Both the position numbers and the translations under genes were made by a program. Source: Poa pratensis (Eukaryota > Streptophyta > Magnoliopsida > Poales > Poaceae). From it: 64,000 nucleotides of DNA. Shown here piece by piece: positions 21,285-32,702 of this stretch (position 1 is the stretch's first letter; every line of letters starts with the position of its first letter). The stretch is from NCBI GenBank assembly GCA_947311845.1, contig CAMZMU010000060.1, positions 2,119,758-2,183,757 on the forward strand, written 5' to 3'. The notes under the pieces were generated by a model. The model was given only the letters and a program-made list of their open reading frames with translations. It made no database searches and was not told the origin of the DNA.

Positions 21285-22020
21285 TGTGACTTTGGTAATC
21301 CTTGTAGGTCATTTGAGATTTCTCTTATATTTTAATATTGGTACTTAAATTGTGACTTTATTTAGTGAAAAATGTAAGTTGTATTTAAAAAACACTTAAG
21401 GTGAAGGTAGGATTCATTGAAATTTCTTTCGGATTCATTTGAATCAAATTAGAGGCCTAGATGAAACTTCCTAGTTGTCCACCGGGTTGGATGTGAATGA
21501 CATTTGAGACTAAATTTCATGTTTGATCCGAATGCATATGCGGGCGTTTTGTGAGACACCCGCAGGTCGTCTCCCACTTGCAGCCTGATGCTCCACGTCA
21601 GCCACCCGAAGGCAGCGTCAATCAGGTCGTCATGTGCCGTCGACTTGAACACCACACCGTTGTCTAGTAAAAACTAAAAACTAGTGAAACCCCACATTTC
21701 TTTCTAAATGTGAAGTCCAATAAACCTGAGAGAGAATATTTTTAAAAGCTTGGCACACCACCAATCCGATCCTAGATCCTCCGCTGAGTGTAGCCATGGG
21801 CGAAATCGATGGTGTTGTCTAGTACGCCGTCCCTTTCAGCCGGCGTCGCTCTCCTTTCACCGTGGGAAATCTAGTTTTGGTAATCCTAAGTCATTTGAGA
21901 TTTCTCTTATATTTAAGCACTGAACTTTTGTTTGGATTCATTTATTCGGACTATAAGCCTAAATAAAACTTCCTAGTTGTCAGCCGGGTTTGTATCTGAA
22001 TGTCATTGAGGACATATGAC
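21285..22020. repeat. Diverged direct duplication, offset about 575 bp
   Basis: TTTGGTAATCCT, GTCATTTGAGATTTCTCTTA, AAACTTCCTAGTTGTC and CCGGGTT occur in the same order at 21285-21510 and 21863-22020. The copies have many differences. Between them a minus-strand 68-codon frame (21449-21655) shows no recognised domain. The sequence between 21003 and 21285 is unassigned. Confidence 0.7.
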
Positions 22021-22078
22021 TTCCACGGTGAGTTAAACCATCGACATTAGTAGAAACTGAGACGACCTTGAGGCTTGA

Positions 22079-22467
22079 GGCCATGTTTAGTTCGGAGGAT
22101 TCGAAAAACGTTGGAATAGGAAAAACACAAAAAAAAAAAGGATAGGAATGCAAGTGCAATACAGAGGATTCAACAACACATGAATTTTGTAAACTTGGTT
22201 GTTTAGTTCACAGGAATAGGAAAACCATAAGATTACTACTAATAAATACGGTCAAATCAAAGTCAAACAATTTGAGAAGGCTTCATGCATAGGATTTTAA
22301 AAAGAGCTCCAGGTGAATTGTAAAATTTCTGCGTTTTTCCTTAAAACCTCCATCAAAGGAAAAAAAAATTATGCGCTTTTCCTTTAGTCAATTCTTTTAG
22401 TGTTTCCGTAGAAAATATTCCTATTCCTACATTATTATTCCACTTTTCCTTTGAACCAAACAAACCC
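22079..22467. mobile_element. Tourist/Harbinger-like MITE
   Basis: The left end GGCCATGTTTAGTTC and the inverted right end GGGTTTGTTTGGTTCA are related terminal repeats of the 'GGGCCTGTTTGGTTC' kind common in grass Tourist MITEs. TGA flanks both sides (22076-22078, 22468-22470), one base from the usual TAA/TTA site. It is 389 bp, AT-rich and non-coding. Inner arms are also complementary (GGAATAGGAAAA versus TTTTCCTTTG). Confidence 0.7.
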
Positions 22468-22470
22468 TGA

Positions 22471-23393
22471 GTGCAGCTAAAAATTATACAGGAACTATTC
22501 CTTCCTCACTTCCTGCAGAGCTGGATGATGGGATCCGTGGAAATTCCCTCGAAAAGAGGCAGAACGACATCACTCCTTTACGCGAAAAAACGAGAAAGAG
22601 ACGCCCCATTTTTACTCCTTTGTTTCACCAATTCCTCTGACAAACCCCTCTCCTTTTCCCTCTTTTTCCTTTACCCGTACAGTAGTGCTCCTCATCCTTT
22701 CACATCCTGATGATGATGAAAGCATGGGGATCCCCCTACACTGCTACACTGACTAGGGAATCTACCAAGCGGACACGAGGGAAGCAGACAACACAACTTC
22801 CCTCCTCCTTCGGTCCTTCCTTCCTTTTTCGCCTATAATGGTAGTAGTAGCTGCTTGGACTGTTGCAGCTCGTGCAACGGGTGCAGTGGTGGCCCTGGTA
22901 CTACTACTACACTGGACTTTTATCACATGCATGCCTGCATCCACGGCCTTCTTTAGTTCTTGCCACTTCAAGCAAAGGAAACCTCCTGCCCTGCATGGGG
23001 ACAAGCAGGATCAGCCTTTCCCCCATTATTCCCTCCTCCATTTCTGGTGCCTCCGCTACGCCTATGAGCCCGTGCCCATTCTCCTCTGAGCCATCCCTTT
23101 CTCCCAGCTGTGATTTTGGTGCAGGGTTTGGTGCTCACTGCTCTCCATTAATGCAAGCCATCGTCCCTCACCGGCCGCTCTGGCTAGCAGAGGAATGATG
23201 GCCGGCTTGGCAAGGGGTGGTTCGGATTCGAATCATGGCCAATGGCATCACCTGCAGTCTTTTCTTACATGCGTCGGGTCAAATATAACAGTATGTACAG
23301 TAGCACATTCATTGTACTATCATGGCGATCTACCACTTAGTTACCTGTCGCTGGCGTAACGTGGCATTTGCTTTAGCTGCAATTTTCGGCATG
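22471..23393. other. Unassigned, moderately GC-rich
   Basis: Low-copy-looking sequence with a GATGATGATGAAAGCATGGGG motif and CT-rich tracts. I checked it for known conserved plant microRNAs by eye and found none. Short overlapping frames (22762-23198) have no recognised domain. Confidence 0.4.
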
Positions 23394-24110
23394 TTTTTTT
23401 TTTTAACGGGGAAGGGGCCGGAAGGCCCTAGAACCTGTATTAAGCGGCAGGTATCATTACATAGAGGACCTTAGAAAATAAATAAAAATGCAAACTAGCC
23501 CTCAGCTTTTACAAGAAAGGCCTCTGAAAGAAAACTAAGAAAACAATCAGGTCCTTCTGCTCTGCCCAGCTCTGCCAAGACCTCGAAACGCGACGGCCGA
23601 CGCCGACGCCAGGGACGAAACCACTTGGATCGTCGTGGATGTCACGTTGAGATCGAATATCCTCCGCATCGGCAACATGGCCTGGAGGAAGAGGAAACCG
23701 TGGCTGCAGCCCACCACCACAGCCGGAGAGGCCTCCATCTGCCACAAATCGCTCCGGCATATTTTTCCTTCGCGTGTCTTCTCCGCAAACGAGCTTCATC
23801 ATCACTTCCCCAAGCCACACCGTCCAGCTCCGCCCCTGATTTGCCGCCTCCATGGCGACCCGAAGCAGCAGGTAGAGGAGACAGCGCAGCCTCACAGGAA
23901 CCAACCCCCCCAAGAAGAGGGCTCTTCGAGCTTATTCAAGCACGTACCTTCAGAGTCCCCCCCCCCTCCGCACCCACCACCATGGGAGCACGCCGGGCAT
24001 AGGAGCATCTCCAGGCCATGATCGCCGCTCAGAGGAGACACGACAGGGCACCTAGATAGGGGAGATGGCATAACGCCATTCGCCACATGGACCAAGATAC
24101 ATGAAAGCAA
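23394..24110 (-). mobile_element. LINE 3' end fragment
   Basis: On the minus strand it ends TACAGGTTCTAGGGCCTTCC, GGCCCCTTCCCCGTT and then a poly(A) of about 11 (T run at 23394-23404). This 3' tail is typical of plant LINEs ('CTAGGGCCTTCCGGCCCC'). Upstream is a GC-rich stretch with a 134-codon frame (23509-23913) that I do not recognise. The 5' boundary and target-site duplication were not found; about 24110 is where GC-rich sequence with CCTAGAGC ends. Confidence 0.5.
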
Positions 24111-25409
24111 AACCTAGAGCTACTATCTACAGGGGGCACCGAGCTCCTCTCCCATCCCTACTCCGGCCGACAGAGCCGCTGGAGCAGAGTCGGGGTCGGG
24201 CCAGGCAGCTATAGCAACGGGCGACTCGGAACGGGGCTTTCGAAAGAGGAGGGGAAAAGATATAGTGGCATGTTGCTGTTTGGTGGGTTTTCTTGTTCTT
24301 CTTTTTATGGCATTTTTGGTTCGCAACGAATTTTATAGTAATAATTTAGGAGGATTGCATTTTTCTTAAACTTTTTTTATACAGGTTGCTTGGTTTGCAT
24401 GATCTGAAACGACCGGAAACTGCAAATGGAGGCTGAACTCCACGGAGCTCGGTCTTTTTAGAAAAAAAATCAAAATCAGAATTTTTAGTATCAAATATTC
24501 GATACAAAAATGCAAGGTGTAGATAATGTCAAACTCTACCATTGTGCAAACTCTCAATGTAAAATTCATATTATTTTAGGCTGCACGAAAAAAGACAAAT
24601 GTGACAAAGTTTGAAGCTTTCAAAAATGTGTAATGGTCACCCACCAAATCTACATATTTGACATTTTTCCCAGTCTAAAATACAAATAAAATTGGATTTT
24701 TTTGCAAACTAACAGATCATATAATTATCAAAAACTAGGATTTTTCATGAAGTATTTGAAACATCAAAATGCAGATTATGAAAATTTCAAAATATTACTT
24801 CCTTGGAGCACGAGCTCCAAAACGTCACACTCTTGAAACCATATGGTTTTTATGTTTGGTTACTTTGTATGCAATTTATTGGAAAATATTCCTTACGAGT
24901 TAGGATCAACCTCATATGCATCGACCTTGTTTTTTTTTGTTTCCATGATATTTATGGCATCCACACACTTCTTTAGACCAGTTCATGTGTTTTTCCTCCA
25001 ACCCAACCAAACAACATGTAACTGATATAATTGTGTTTTTAAATCCACAGGATTCAACATGTCATATTCTACTCCTACCTTTTTTTTCTTCTATTTATGC
25101 GTTTTACGAATCTTGCAAGCGAATTAAACCCTTAGAGTTGCTATGTTTGGTGGGTTATGGCTGGCATATCTATTTCCCCCAAAGAAATTGTTAATTTCAC
25201 AATCTATGTGTTTTTATCTATATGTTTGAGAACTTCCTTCTTCTCTTTGAGGAAACCAACGTGTCGACTTTGAAGAATCCATTATGACCAGCAGCCCCTT
25301 TCAGCTACTTGATGGTGAAGACTATAAAGATGGCATCGTCGATCTGCCCCTTAATTGGTGGGTGGAGTGAGATCACAGAGACTAGCAACAATGGAGTTGT
25401 TACTTGTTA
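24111..25409. other. Unassigned, mostly AT-rich
   Basis: 24111-24260 is GC-rich, possibly still LINE 5' sequence. From 24330 on it is AT-rich. GGAGCTCGGTC at 24443 and GAGCACGAGCTCC at 24807 could be remnants of inverted ends, but they share only eight bases. No gene was seen. Confidence 0.4.
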
Positions 25410-25693
25410 GACTAGCCATAGTGGGGAGTAACTTAATCTAGTAACATACACATATTACTAGACTATGTTACTACCCTCATAGTGCAAAGTAACAAAGATG
25501 TGGTGTCATATATGGTCTCATTTATTACTCTATAGACTCATTTTTTTCTTGAAAAGTGTGATGTTACTAGTGTTACAAGTAACTAGCTAAGTTACTCTAT
25601 TTGCATCTCTCCTCATTAATTACATGCCACATAGAATTTTTTGTTTAGGTGGCATCTATGTTACTAGTGAAGTTACTCCCACTATGGATAGTC
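25410..25693. mobile_element. Harbinger-type (Tourist) MITE
   Basis: Terminal inverted repeats are GACTAGCCATAGTGGGGAGT at the left and, inverted, GACTATCCATAGTGGGAGTA at the right. TTA flanks both ends (25407-25409 and 25694-25696). The interior has further inverted TAGTAACAT / ATGTTACTA motifs. It is 284 bp and non-coding. Confidence 0.95.
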
Positions 25694-25696
25694 TTA

Positions 25697-27030
25697 GACA
25701 ATCGCGAGACAATATGCAAACATTTCGTGCTTGCTCCAGAAAGGAAAACATTTCTGTACTAATCGAGAAATCGAACTTGCATAACTATCCCACTCATCTT
25801 TGCTCGCTCACCTCACTTGGCTCCCAGCTGGCTACGAGACACACCAAACACACAGATAGGAACGACGATAGAGGAGGAAACAAGAGCAAAGCTCGCAGCT
25901 GCAAAAGCCCTCCCGAGAAACCAACAAGACCTAGCAAAGCCGTGCGCTGCAGGCAACGGATAGATCTCCTTGCTCTTGACATGAGCATGATCGATCGACC
26001 TGGCCAGTGCGCTGCGTGCGGCGTCGCTTTCAGCGGCCCCGGCCCTGACGCGCGTTAGCAATGGTGCGCTCGGAGGCCGCGAAGTTTCTCTCTGCGTCCA
26101 TACATAGTCATAGAGAGAGCTGCTGCGCCGTCGCGTCGGCGTCGGTGTACCCTAGTGACTGACTAGGCGGACCGCGACTGGCCGCCGGCAGGCGACGGAA
26201 ACTACCTTCTCTCCCCGGGTCATGGAGCAGTCTAGTACTGTAGGAAACAGTGATTAATAGTGAATGGATCATGTTGCGCTAAAAAAAAAAGTGAATGGAT
26301 CAAAACTAGACCGAGACTTGGTCCGTAGATCGTCGGTGCATGGACATCTGGGGGTGGAAGTAACCAAGCGTGTTGCTGTGAAGTCTCCGGCCGGCTTCCA
26401 GATCGATCTACTTACTCCAGCAGCCAGCGGGGTTTTGGTAGTGGGAATGAGAAACTGTGGTCACAGTTTGGGTTTTCCGAGGAGGAAGACAAGCCGCCTC
26501 TGGCTCCGCACAAAGGGCCAAAAATTGGCATTATCTTCAAATACACTGCTGCACCGGCTAAGAATTGTCCTGGTACGTTGCATGTCACTGCCATATATAT
26601 TTAATGTCTCTCTCGTTGCTTCATAACAAAGCTAACATCCTCCGGTTCTTGTAGTTTTATCTAAATCAGTTGGCGGAAGATTTGAAACGTCACTTGAAGA
26701 TATTTTATTCTGATCAGGAATTAACTTATTTTGATCTCAGTGTTGTTTTTCCTGTGTCTGTTGTGAGGGTACGACGTAACGTTATCCAACGAAATGTCCA
26801 CACCCGCGCCCTATATTTTAAGGTTTTGCTCCGAAAACCGGGGATTGTAAGATGGAATGGGCCATCAGCCCATCACAATCTGTTGCTCGCAGATTAATTA
26901 GTCTGACTTTCTCGCCCGGTTCGTTTGTCCATGTCCATGTACACTGTTTATCCGTAATTTTCTGCGAGTCCGTGTCATCAACGAAGGAAACGTAACTAAC
27001 CGGGCCATTTTAGCTTCAACCTGCTGCACC
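25697..27030. other. Unassigned low-copy-looking sequence
   Basis: Mixed composition with several short frames (25624-26058, 26264-26626) lacking recognised domains. This is the pre-insertion host sequence on the left side of the Gypsy nest; its right continuation starts at 42386. Confidence 0.4.
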
Positions 27031-27035
27031 AAGTT

Positions 27036-28024
27036 TGTCGCAGCAGTGAAACATGGGGCCCTTCACTGGGGCTCACCAAAGTGGGTCCTCTTCTGATGCT
27101 GCCAAAGTGGGTCCTTCACTGGGGCCCACCAAGAAGATAGACACGGCAAGGAGTCAAGTACAACAGATGGGTTAGCCCATCTGCCTCAAAGACACCCGAC
27201 AAGTTCGACAACAGGTCTCTGCGGCTAAGGATCAGGTGACCTTCCGGGTCACCCCCTCGCCCGGAGAAACAGGCAAGATACCAGCGGGTCCGTGCGCCCG
27301 GCAGGAGGCCAAACGCGCCCCCGGGTCCTCCATCCGTACCACCAAGAGAATAAGATCGCCAGCTCGCCGGAAGCTGGTGGAAAACTTGGGCGCCAAGATG
27401 AAGGCCACGCCCTGGTGACGTTGCCACGAGCGCAGTTGGTGGGGCGGGCAGGCTTTGTCCGTCCCACCTTTTTCAAGGGAGGACGACCACGCCGTCCTCC
27501 TCAGAGTGCTTGGAGGAGAGAGTGACACGTCTCCTCCAAGGACCGCCGAGGGGTTTTTCCCGCCAAGACCCCTCATACCTCTCGCGTGCCCAAGTTGGAT
27601 CCCCTTAGCCTATAAAAGGAGGACCATGGCACCGAGAGGGGGAGGACAGAAGCAAGCTAGAGCTCAGGCAAGACTAGACTAGGGTTCGGAAGGTAGAGAG
27701 AGAGAGGTGATCTCCCCAAGGCAGGATCTGCTCTTCGTCTACCTCCGGCCGAAACTCTGCCGGGTTCACCCCAGAACACCCTTGTACACCACACCATGAT
27801 GAACCTCTCAATCCAGACATGCAGGAGTAGGGCTTTTAGCCTCCGGGCGGCCTGAACCTGGGTAACTCCGTGTGTCCTGCTGTGTTGTTCGATCTCTCCC
27901 TCTCGACGAAGAACTTGGCGTCCTTGCTCCCGGGTAAGGCGTCTTCCAGCCTCCTTCGCACCCCGTGCCGAACCTAAAAAGGGGGAATCATCTACTCCCG
28001 GTGTCCGTCACCTGAGACACGACA
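27036..28024 (+). repeat. 5' LTR of the outer Gypsy element
   Basis: It opens TGTCGCAGCAG and closes GAGACACGACA. A promoter-like CTATAAAAGGAGG lies at 27610-27622, with the transcription start probably 25-30 bp later in GAGAGGGGGAGGAC. Near its left end it has about 35 bp that the 3' LTR lacks: a partial second copy of the TTCACTGGGGC / CCACCAA / AAGTGGGTCC region. Roughly 45 other differences from the 3' LTR can be counted by eye. Confidence 0.93.
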
Positions 28025-28026
28025 TC

Positions 28027-28044
28027 TGGCGCACCAGGTAGGGG
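28027..28044 (+). other. Primer binding site of the outer Gypsy element
   Basis: TGGCGCACCAGGTAGGGG starts two bases after the LTR end. TGGCGC... sites followed by GGTAGGGG are common in grass Gypsy elements. The matching tRNA would need a tRNA database comparison. Confidence 0.8.
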
Positions 28045-28314
28045 TTGCAAGCGCTGGATTCGTCTTCTTCTTCATCGACCTCAAGCTCTGTGTCAAGTTC
28101 AACGTCAAGTTCTACATCATGCACTTCGTCCGAGACCATATCTGAATCGAGCTCCCCGACCGTCTCAGGACCTTCGTCGAGCTCTGCGCTCGCAGCAGAT
28201 TAGACAGCCTGTTTCTCGTCCGCGACGGAAGTTGCCCTGAACTCTTCTTCTCCAACAAGGTCGTCAGCACCTTCTGACCAAGGTGGACGGTCGCCTCGTC
28301 AGCAAGCAGGAAAA

Positions 28315-28691
28315 ATGTCAGAAGCACGGGAGGTCCTTGGTGAGCCAGCAAGTCAGTCAGGTCGGAACAGCTGGGGGCTAGGGGAAGCTCTGGGTACAGC
28401 CCTAGCGCTTCTCTCTTTCCCACCCGATCAGTGCAAGAACGATCCCCGTGCGAAGGCATGGATCGCTAGCTTGGAAGTTATGTTGAATTATTCTCACCAA
28501 TGCCACGCTCCCGCAAGTTCTGCACCAACCATCGATGCCGGCACCACCGTCCCTGCCCCAGCGCCGCTGGAAGAAGTGCGTCCCGAAGATCCTCATGGCA
28601 AGAGGCCCATGGAGTCTCTCCACGAAGGCACTGGTCAGAGCTACAATCCCCGGCGGCATTCCCGAGAAGAAATAGAGGGTCGGGTGGGCCC
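28315..28691 (+). pseudogene. Outer element gag-like N-terminal part
   Basis: From ATG 28315 the frame reads MSEAREVLGEPASQ and goes on through Pro/Ala-rich sequence to SREEIEGRVG, typical of the variable N-terminus of a Gypsy gag. It stops making sense at 28692, where the inner element is inserted. Leaving out the inner element and one GGCCC copy, the same frame continues at 36832, so the insertion broke an open gag. Confidence 0.6.
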
Positions 28692-30035
28692 TGATGTCTA
28701 CGCACGCTTCTATTCTTGTAGACAGTGTTGGGCCTCCAAGTGCAGAGGTTTGTAGAACAGCAGCAAATTTCCCTTAAGTGAATCACCCAAGGTTTATCGA
28801 ACTCAGGGAGGTAGAGGTCAAAGATATCCCTCTCAAGCAACTCTGTAGTTAAGATACAAGAAGTCTCTTGTGTCCCCAACACACCTAATACACTGTCAGA
28901 TGTGTAGGTGCACTAGTTCGGCGAAGAGATAGTGAAATACAAGTAATATGGATGATTATAAGTAGTAATTGCAATCTGAAATAAAAATGGCAGCAAGCAA
29001 ACATGTAGCAGAACTTGTTGTAAACGGTGTTTCAATGCTAGAAACAAGGCTAGGGATCATACTTTCACTAGTGGTATCTCTCAACATTTTAGCACAACTG
29101 AACGCAAGTAAGTGCTACTCGGGATTATTCTCCTTCTTGGTGAAACAAGAGTACTATGCGTAGGGCTACAAAAGCACACCTCAAAGTCTGAGTAACAAAC
29201 ACCACAATTCCACAAAGAGTAAGCCATGACAATATCTAAATTATTTATAGAGTCACACACAAGTACCCACACTGTCACCTTGATACCGTGTTGTCACAAT
29301 GACTCGGAAACTAGATAAAATCACTTGAGTAGCATAAACATTACATATGAATTCAGCGATACTAGCAATGCTCATGATCACATAAAGATCACACCATGGG
29401 AGAGAGAGGTAAACCACATAGCTACCGGTAGAGCCCTCAGCCTCGGGGGAGAACTACTCCCTCCTCATCATGGGAGGCAGCAACGGCGATGAAGATGGCG
29501 GTGGAGTTTATGGAGATAGGCTCCGGGGCAATTCCCCGTCCCGGCAGGGTGCCGAAACAGAGACTTCTGTCCCCCGAATTAGGGTTTTTGGTGGTGGCGG
29601 AGCTACGGAACTCTTCTGGAGAAATCGTCGATTGTTTTAGGGTTTTCGAGGCAGGAGGATTATATAGGCGAAAGGGCGGCACGAGGGGGTGGCCGAGTCG
29701 GCCTCAACACGTGGTGGCGCCACCCCCCTCCAGGCCGCGCGGGGACATGGTGAGGAGGCCGTGGGCCTCCCCCGGGCTTGCCCTTCTGGCTCCGTGTACG
29801 TGTCGGGAAAATAGGAACTTGGCTTTTTGTTTCGTCCAATTCCGAGAATATTTCCAGAACAACTTTTCTGGAATACAAAAACAGCAGAAAACAGGAACTG
29901 GCACTGTGGCATCTTGTTAATAGGTTAGTCCCAGAAAATGCATAAAAATGCTATGAAGTGTGAATAAAACATGTAGCAATTGGCATAATATAAGCATGGA
30001 ACATAAGAAATTATAGATACGTTGGAGACGTATCA
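28692..30035 (-). repeat. 3' LTR of the inner Gypsy element
   Basis: A 1,344-bp LTR, about 97% identical by eye to the right LTR (roughly 35 substitutions and small indels). In the transcribed (minus) direction it contains the polyadenylation and promoter regions; CTATATAATCCTCC near 29651-29664 is the best TATA candidate. Confidence 0.95.
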
Positions 30036-32700
30036 AGCATCCCAAGCTTAGTTCTACTCGTCCTCGAGTAGGTAAAACGATAACAACAAATAATTTCTTA
30101 GGTGACATGCTACCACATAATCTTGATCAAATAATATTGTAAAGCATATGTTATGAATGAAGTGTCTCAAGGCAATGGTCTATAGTTTGCTAACAAATAG
30201 GTAATGAGTAAACAACTGAATCATATAAGCAAAAACTTTTCACAAATAGTACTTTCAAGACAAGCATCAAAAAGTTTTGCATAAGAGTTAACTCATAAAG
30301 CAATAGATTCTAAGTAAAAGGCATTGAAGCAACACAAAGGAAGATTTAAGTTTCAGCAATTGCTTTCAACTTTCAACTTGTATATCTCATGGATAATTGT
30401 CAACACAAAGCAATATAATAAGTGCAATAAGTAAGCATATAAAAATTGTTGCACACAAAGTTGACACAAGTGTTTGCTTCTGAGATAGAAAGGAGTAGGT
30501 AAACTGACTCAACCTAAAGTAAAAGAAAGGCCCTTCGCAGAGGGAAGCAGGGATTAAATCATGTGCTAGAGCTTTTTAAGTTTTGAAATCATATAGAGAG
30601 CATAAAAATAAAGTTTTGAGAGGTGTTTGTTGTTGTCAACGAATGGTAGTGGGCACTCTAACCCCCTTGTCAACCAGACTTTCAAGAGCGGCTCCCATGA
30701 AGGACGTTATTTCTACCCAAAGGCAGATCATCCCTCTTCTCTTTTGTTTACACATGTACTTTAATTTGGGTGACACTCCTCCCAACCTTTGCTTACACAA
30801 GCCATGGCTAACCGAATCCTCGGGTGCCTTCCAACAATCACATACCATGGAGGAGTGTCTATTTTAAATGATCAACTTTTTAAATTGCTTACTGATAAAT
30901 CAGGGCAAAACATGTGAAGAGAATTAAAGGTGAAAGTTGTAATTAATTGGGACTGGGCACCCCATTTGCCAGCTCTTTTTGCAAAATTATTGGATAAGCG
31001 GATGTATATGCCACTAGTCCATTGGTGAAAGTCTGTCAGGAGTAAATGACAAGGTTGAAAGATAAAACACCACATACTTCCTCATGAGCTATAAAACATT
31101 GACACAAATAAGAGATAATAGCTTTTGAATAGTTTAAAGGTAGCACATGAAGTATTTACTTGGAATGGCAGAAATACCACATAATAGGTAGTTATGGTGG
31201 ACACAAATGGCATGGGTTTTGGCTCAAGGTTTTGGATGCACGAGAAGCATTCCCTCTCAGTACAGAGTTTAGGCTAGCAAGGTTGTTTGAAGCAAACACA
31301 GATATCAACTGGTACAGCAAGACTTACATGAAAACATATTGCAAGCATTATAAGACTCTACACTGTCTTCCTTGTTGCTCAAACACTTTTACCAGAAAAT
31401 ATCTAGACCTTAGAGATACAAACATGCAAACCAAATTTCAACAAGCTCTACGGTAGTTCTTCACTAATAGGTTTTTAACTACATGATGCAAGAGCTTAAA
31501 CATGAAATACTTGAGAGCTCAAAACAATTGCAAGTGTCAAATTATCCAAGACAATGATCTATATGAGTGTCTTTTCGATATACCATCTACCACATGTTGC
31601 ATTTTTGTTTCCAACCAAACACCAATCAACTTATTTCAACAAAAACTCTCCAAATAATTTGCAAATGAAACAAGAGAGTACAACTCTACAAGAACTAACA
31701 GCTCTGAATAAGAGATGCATGAAAAACAGGAGCTAAAAGCATAGCAGTAGCTAGATAAGAATACTCAACAGTATAAGTGAAGAATATGAGTATTCACATG
31801 AAAAAGCGGAGCGTGTCTCTCTCCCACACAAGAATGCTAGGATCCAATTTATTCAGAAAATAAAATAACAATGCGAAAATAAAAGCACACAGACGCTCCA
31901 AGTAAAGTACATAAGATGTGGAAGAATTAAAATATAGTTTCACTAGAGATGACCTGATAAGTTGTTGATGAAGAAGGGGATGCCTTGGGCATCCCCAAGC
32001 TTAGACGCTTGAGTCTTCTTGAAATATGCTTGGGTGACCCACGGGGGCATCCCCAAGCTTAGGCTTTTCACTCTTCTTGATCACATCATATCATCCTCTC
32101 GCTTGATCCTTGAAAACTTCCGCCACACCAAACTCAAAGTAATTCTCATTAGAGGGTTAGTGCATAATCAAAAATTCACATATTCTACAGTGACACAATC
32201 ATCACCAATACTTCTGGACATTAGCTACAGCCACTGATGTTTTATGGAGCAAAGAAATCCAATCAAACACAGTAAAAGAGGCAATGCAAAATAAATGGCA
32301 GAATCTGTCAAAACAGAACAGTCCGTAAAGACGAATTTTTTCGAGGCACTTAAGTTGCTCAGATTGAGAAACTCAAAACTAATGAAAGTTGCGTACATAT
32401 CTGAGGATCACGCATGAATTTTTCAGAATTTTTAATTTTTCTGGAGTGAATAAAGCTCAAAACCGTGGACAGCAAAAATCTGTCCCTGTGCAGAAATCCA
32501 AATCTAGCATCAACTTTCTACTAGAGACTTTACTTGGCACAACAATGCAATAAAATAAAGATACAAAGGAGTTGTTACAGAAGTAAGCACACTCCTTGAC
32601 TCAAATAAAATAAAAATAAAGAAAATAAAATGACATGGGTTGTCTCCCACAAGCGCTTTTCTTTAAAGCCTTTTAGCTAGGCATGAATTTTTGATAATGC
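30036..32700 (-). other. Non-coding 3' internal region of the inner element
   Basis: AT-rich, with no frame over about 100 codons that resembles a protein. CCCAAGCTTAG motifs (30048 and again 31992-32062, GGCATCCCCAAGCTTAG) read on the minus strand as CTAAGCTTGGGGATGCC, a G-rich tract of polypurine type that recurs before the 3' LTR. The space normally held by protease, reverse transcriptase and integrase is absent. Confidence 0.7.
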
Positions 32701-32702
32701 TC

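Noticed and set aside
22680..23200. Possible microRNA precursor in low-copy sequence
   Set aside because: Compared by eye with well-known conserved plant microRNAs; no mature sequence found and no long stem apparent.
24436..24825. Possible inverted-repeat element between GGAGCTCGGTC and GAGCACGAGCTCC
   Set aside because: Only about eight bases match, and no target-site duplication was found.
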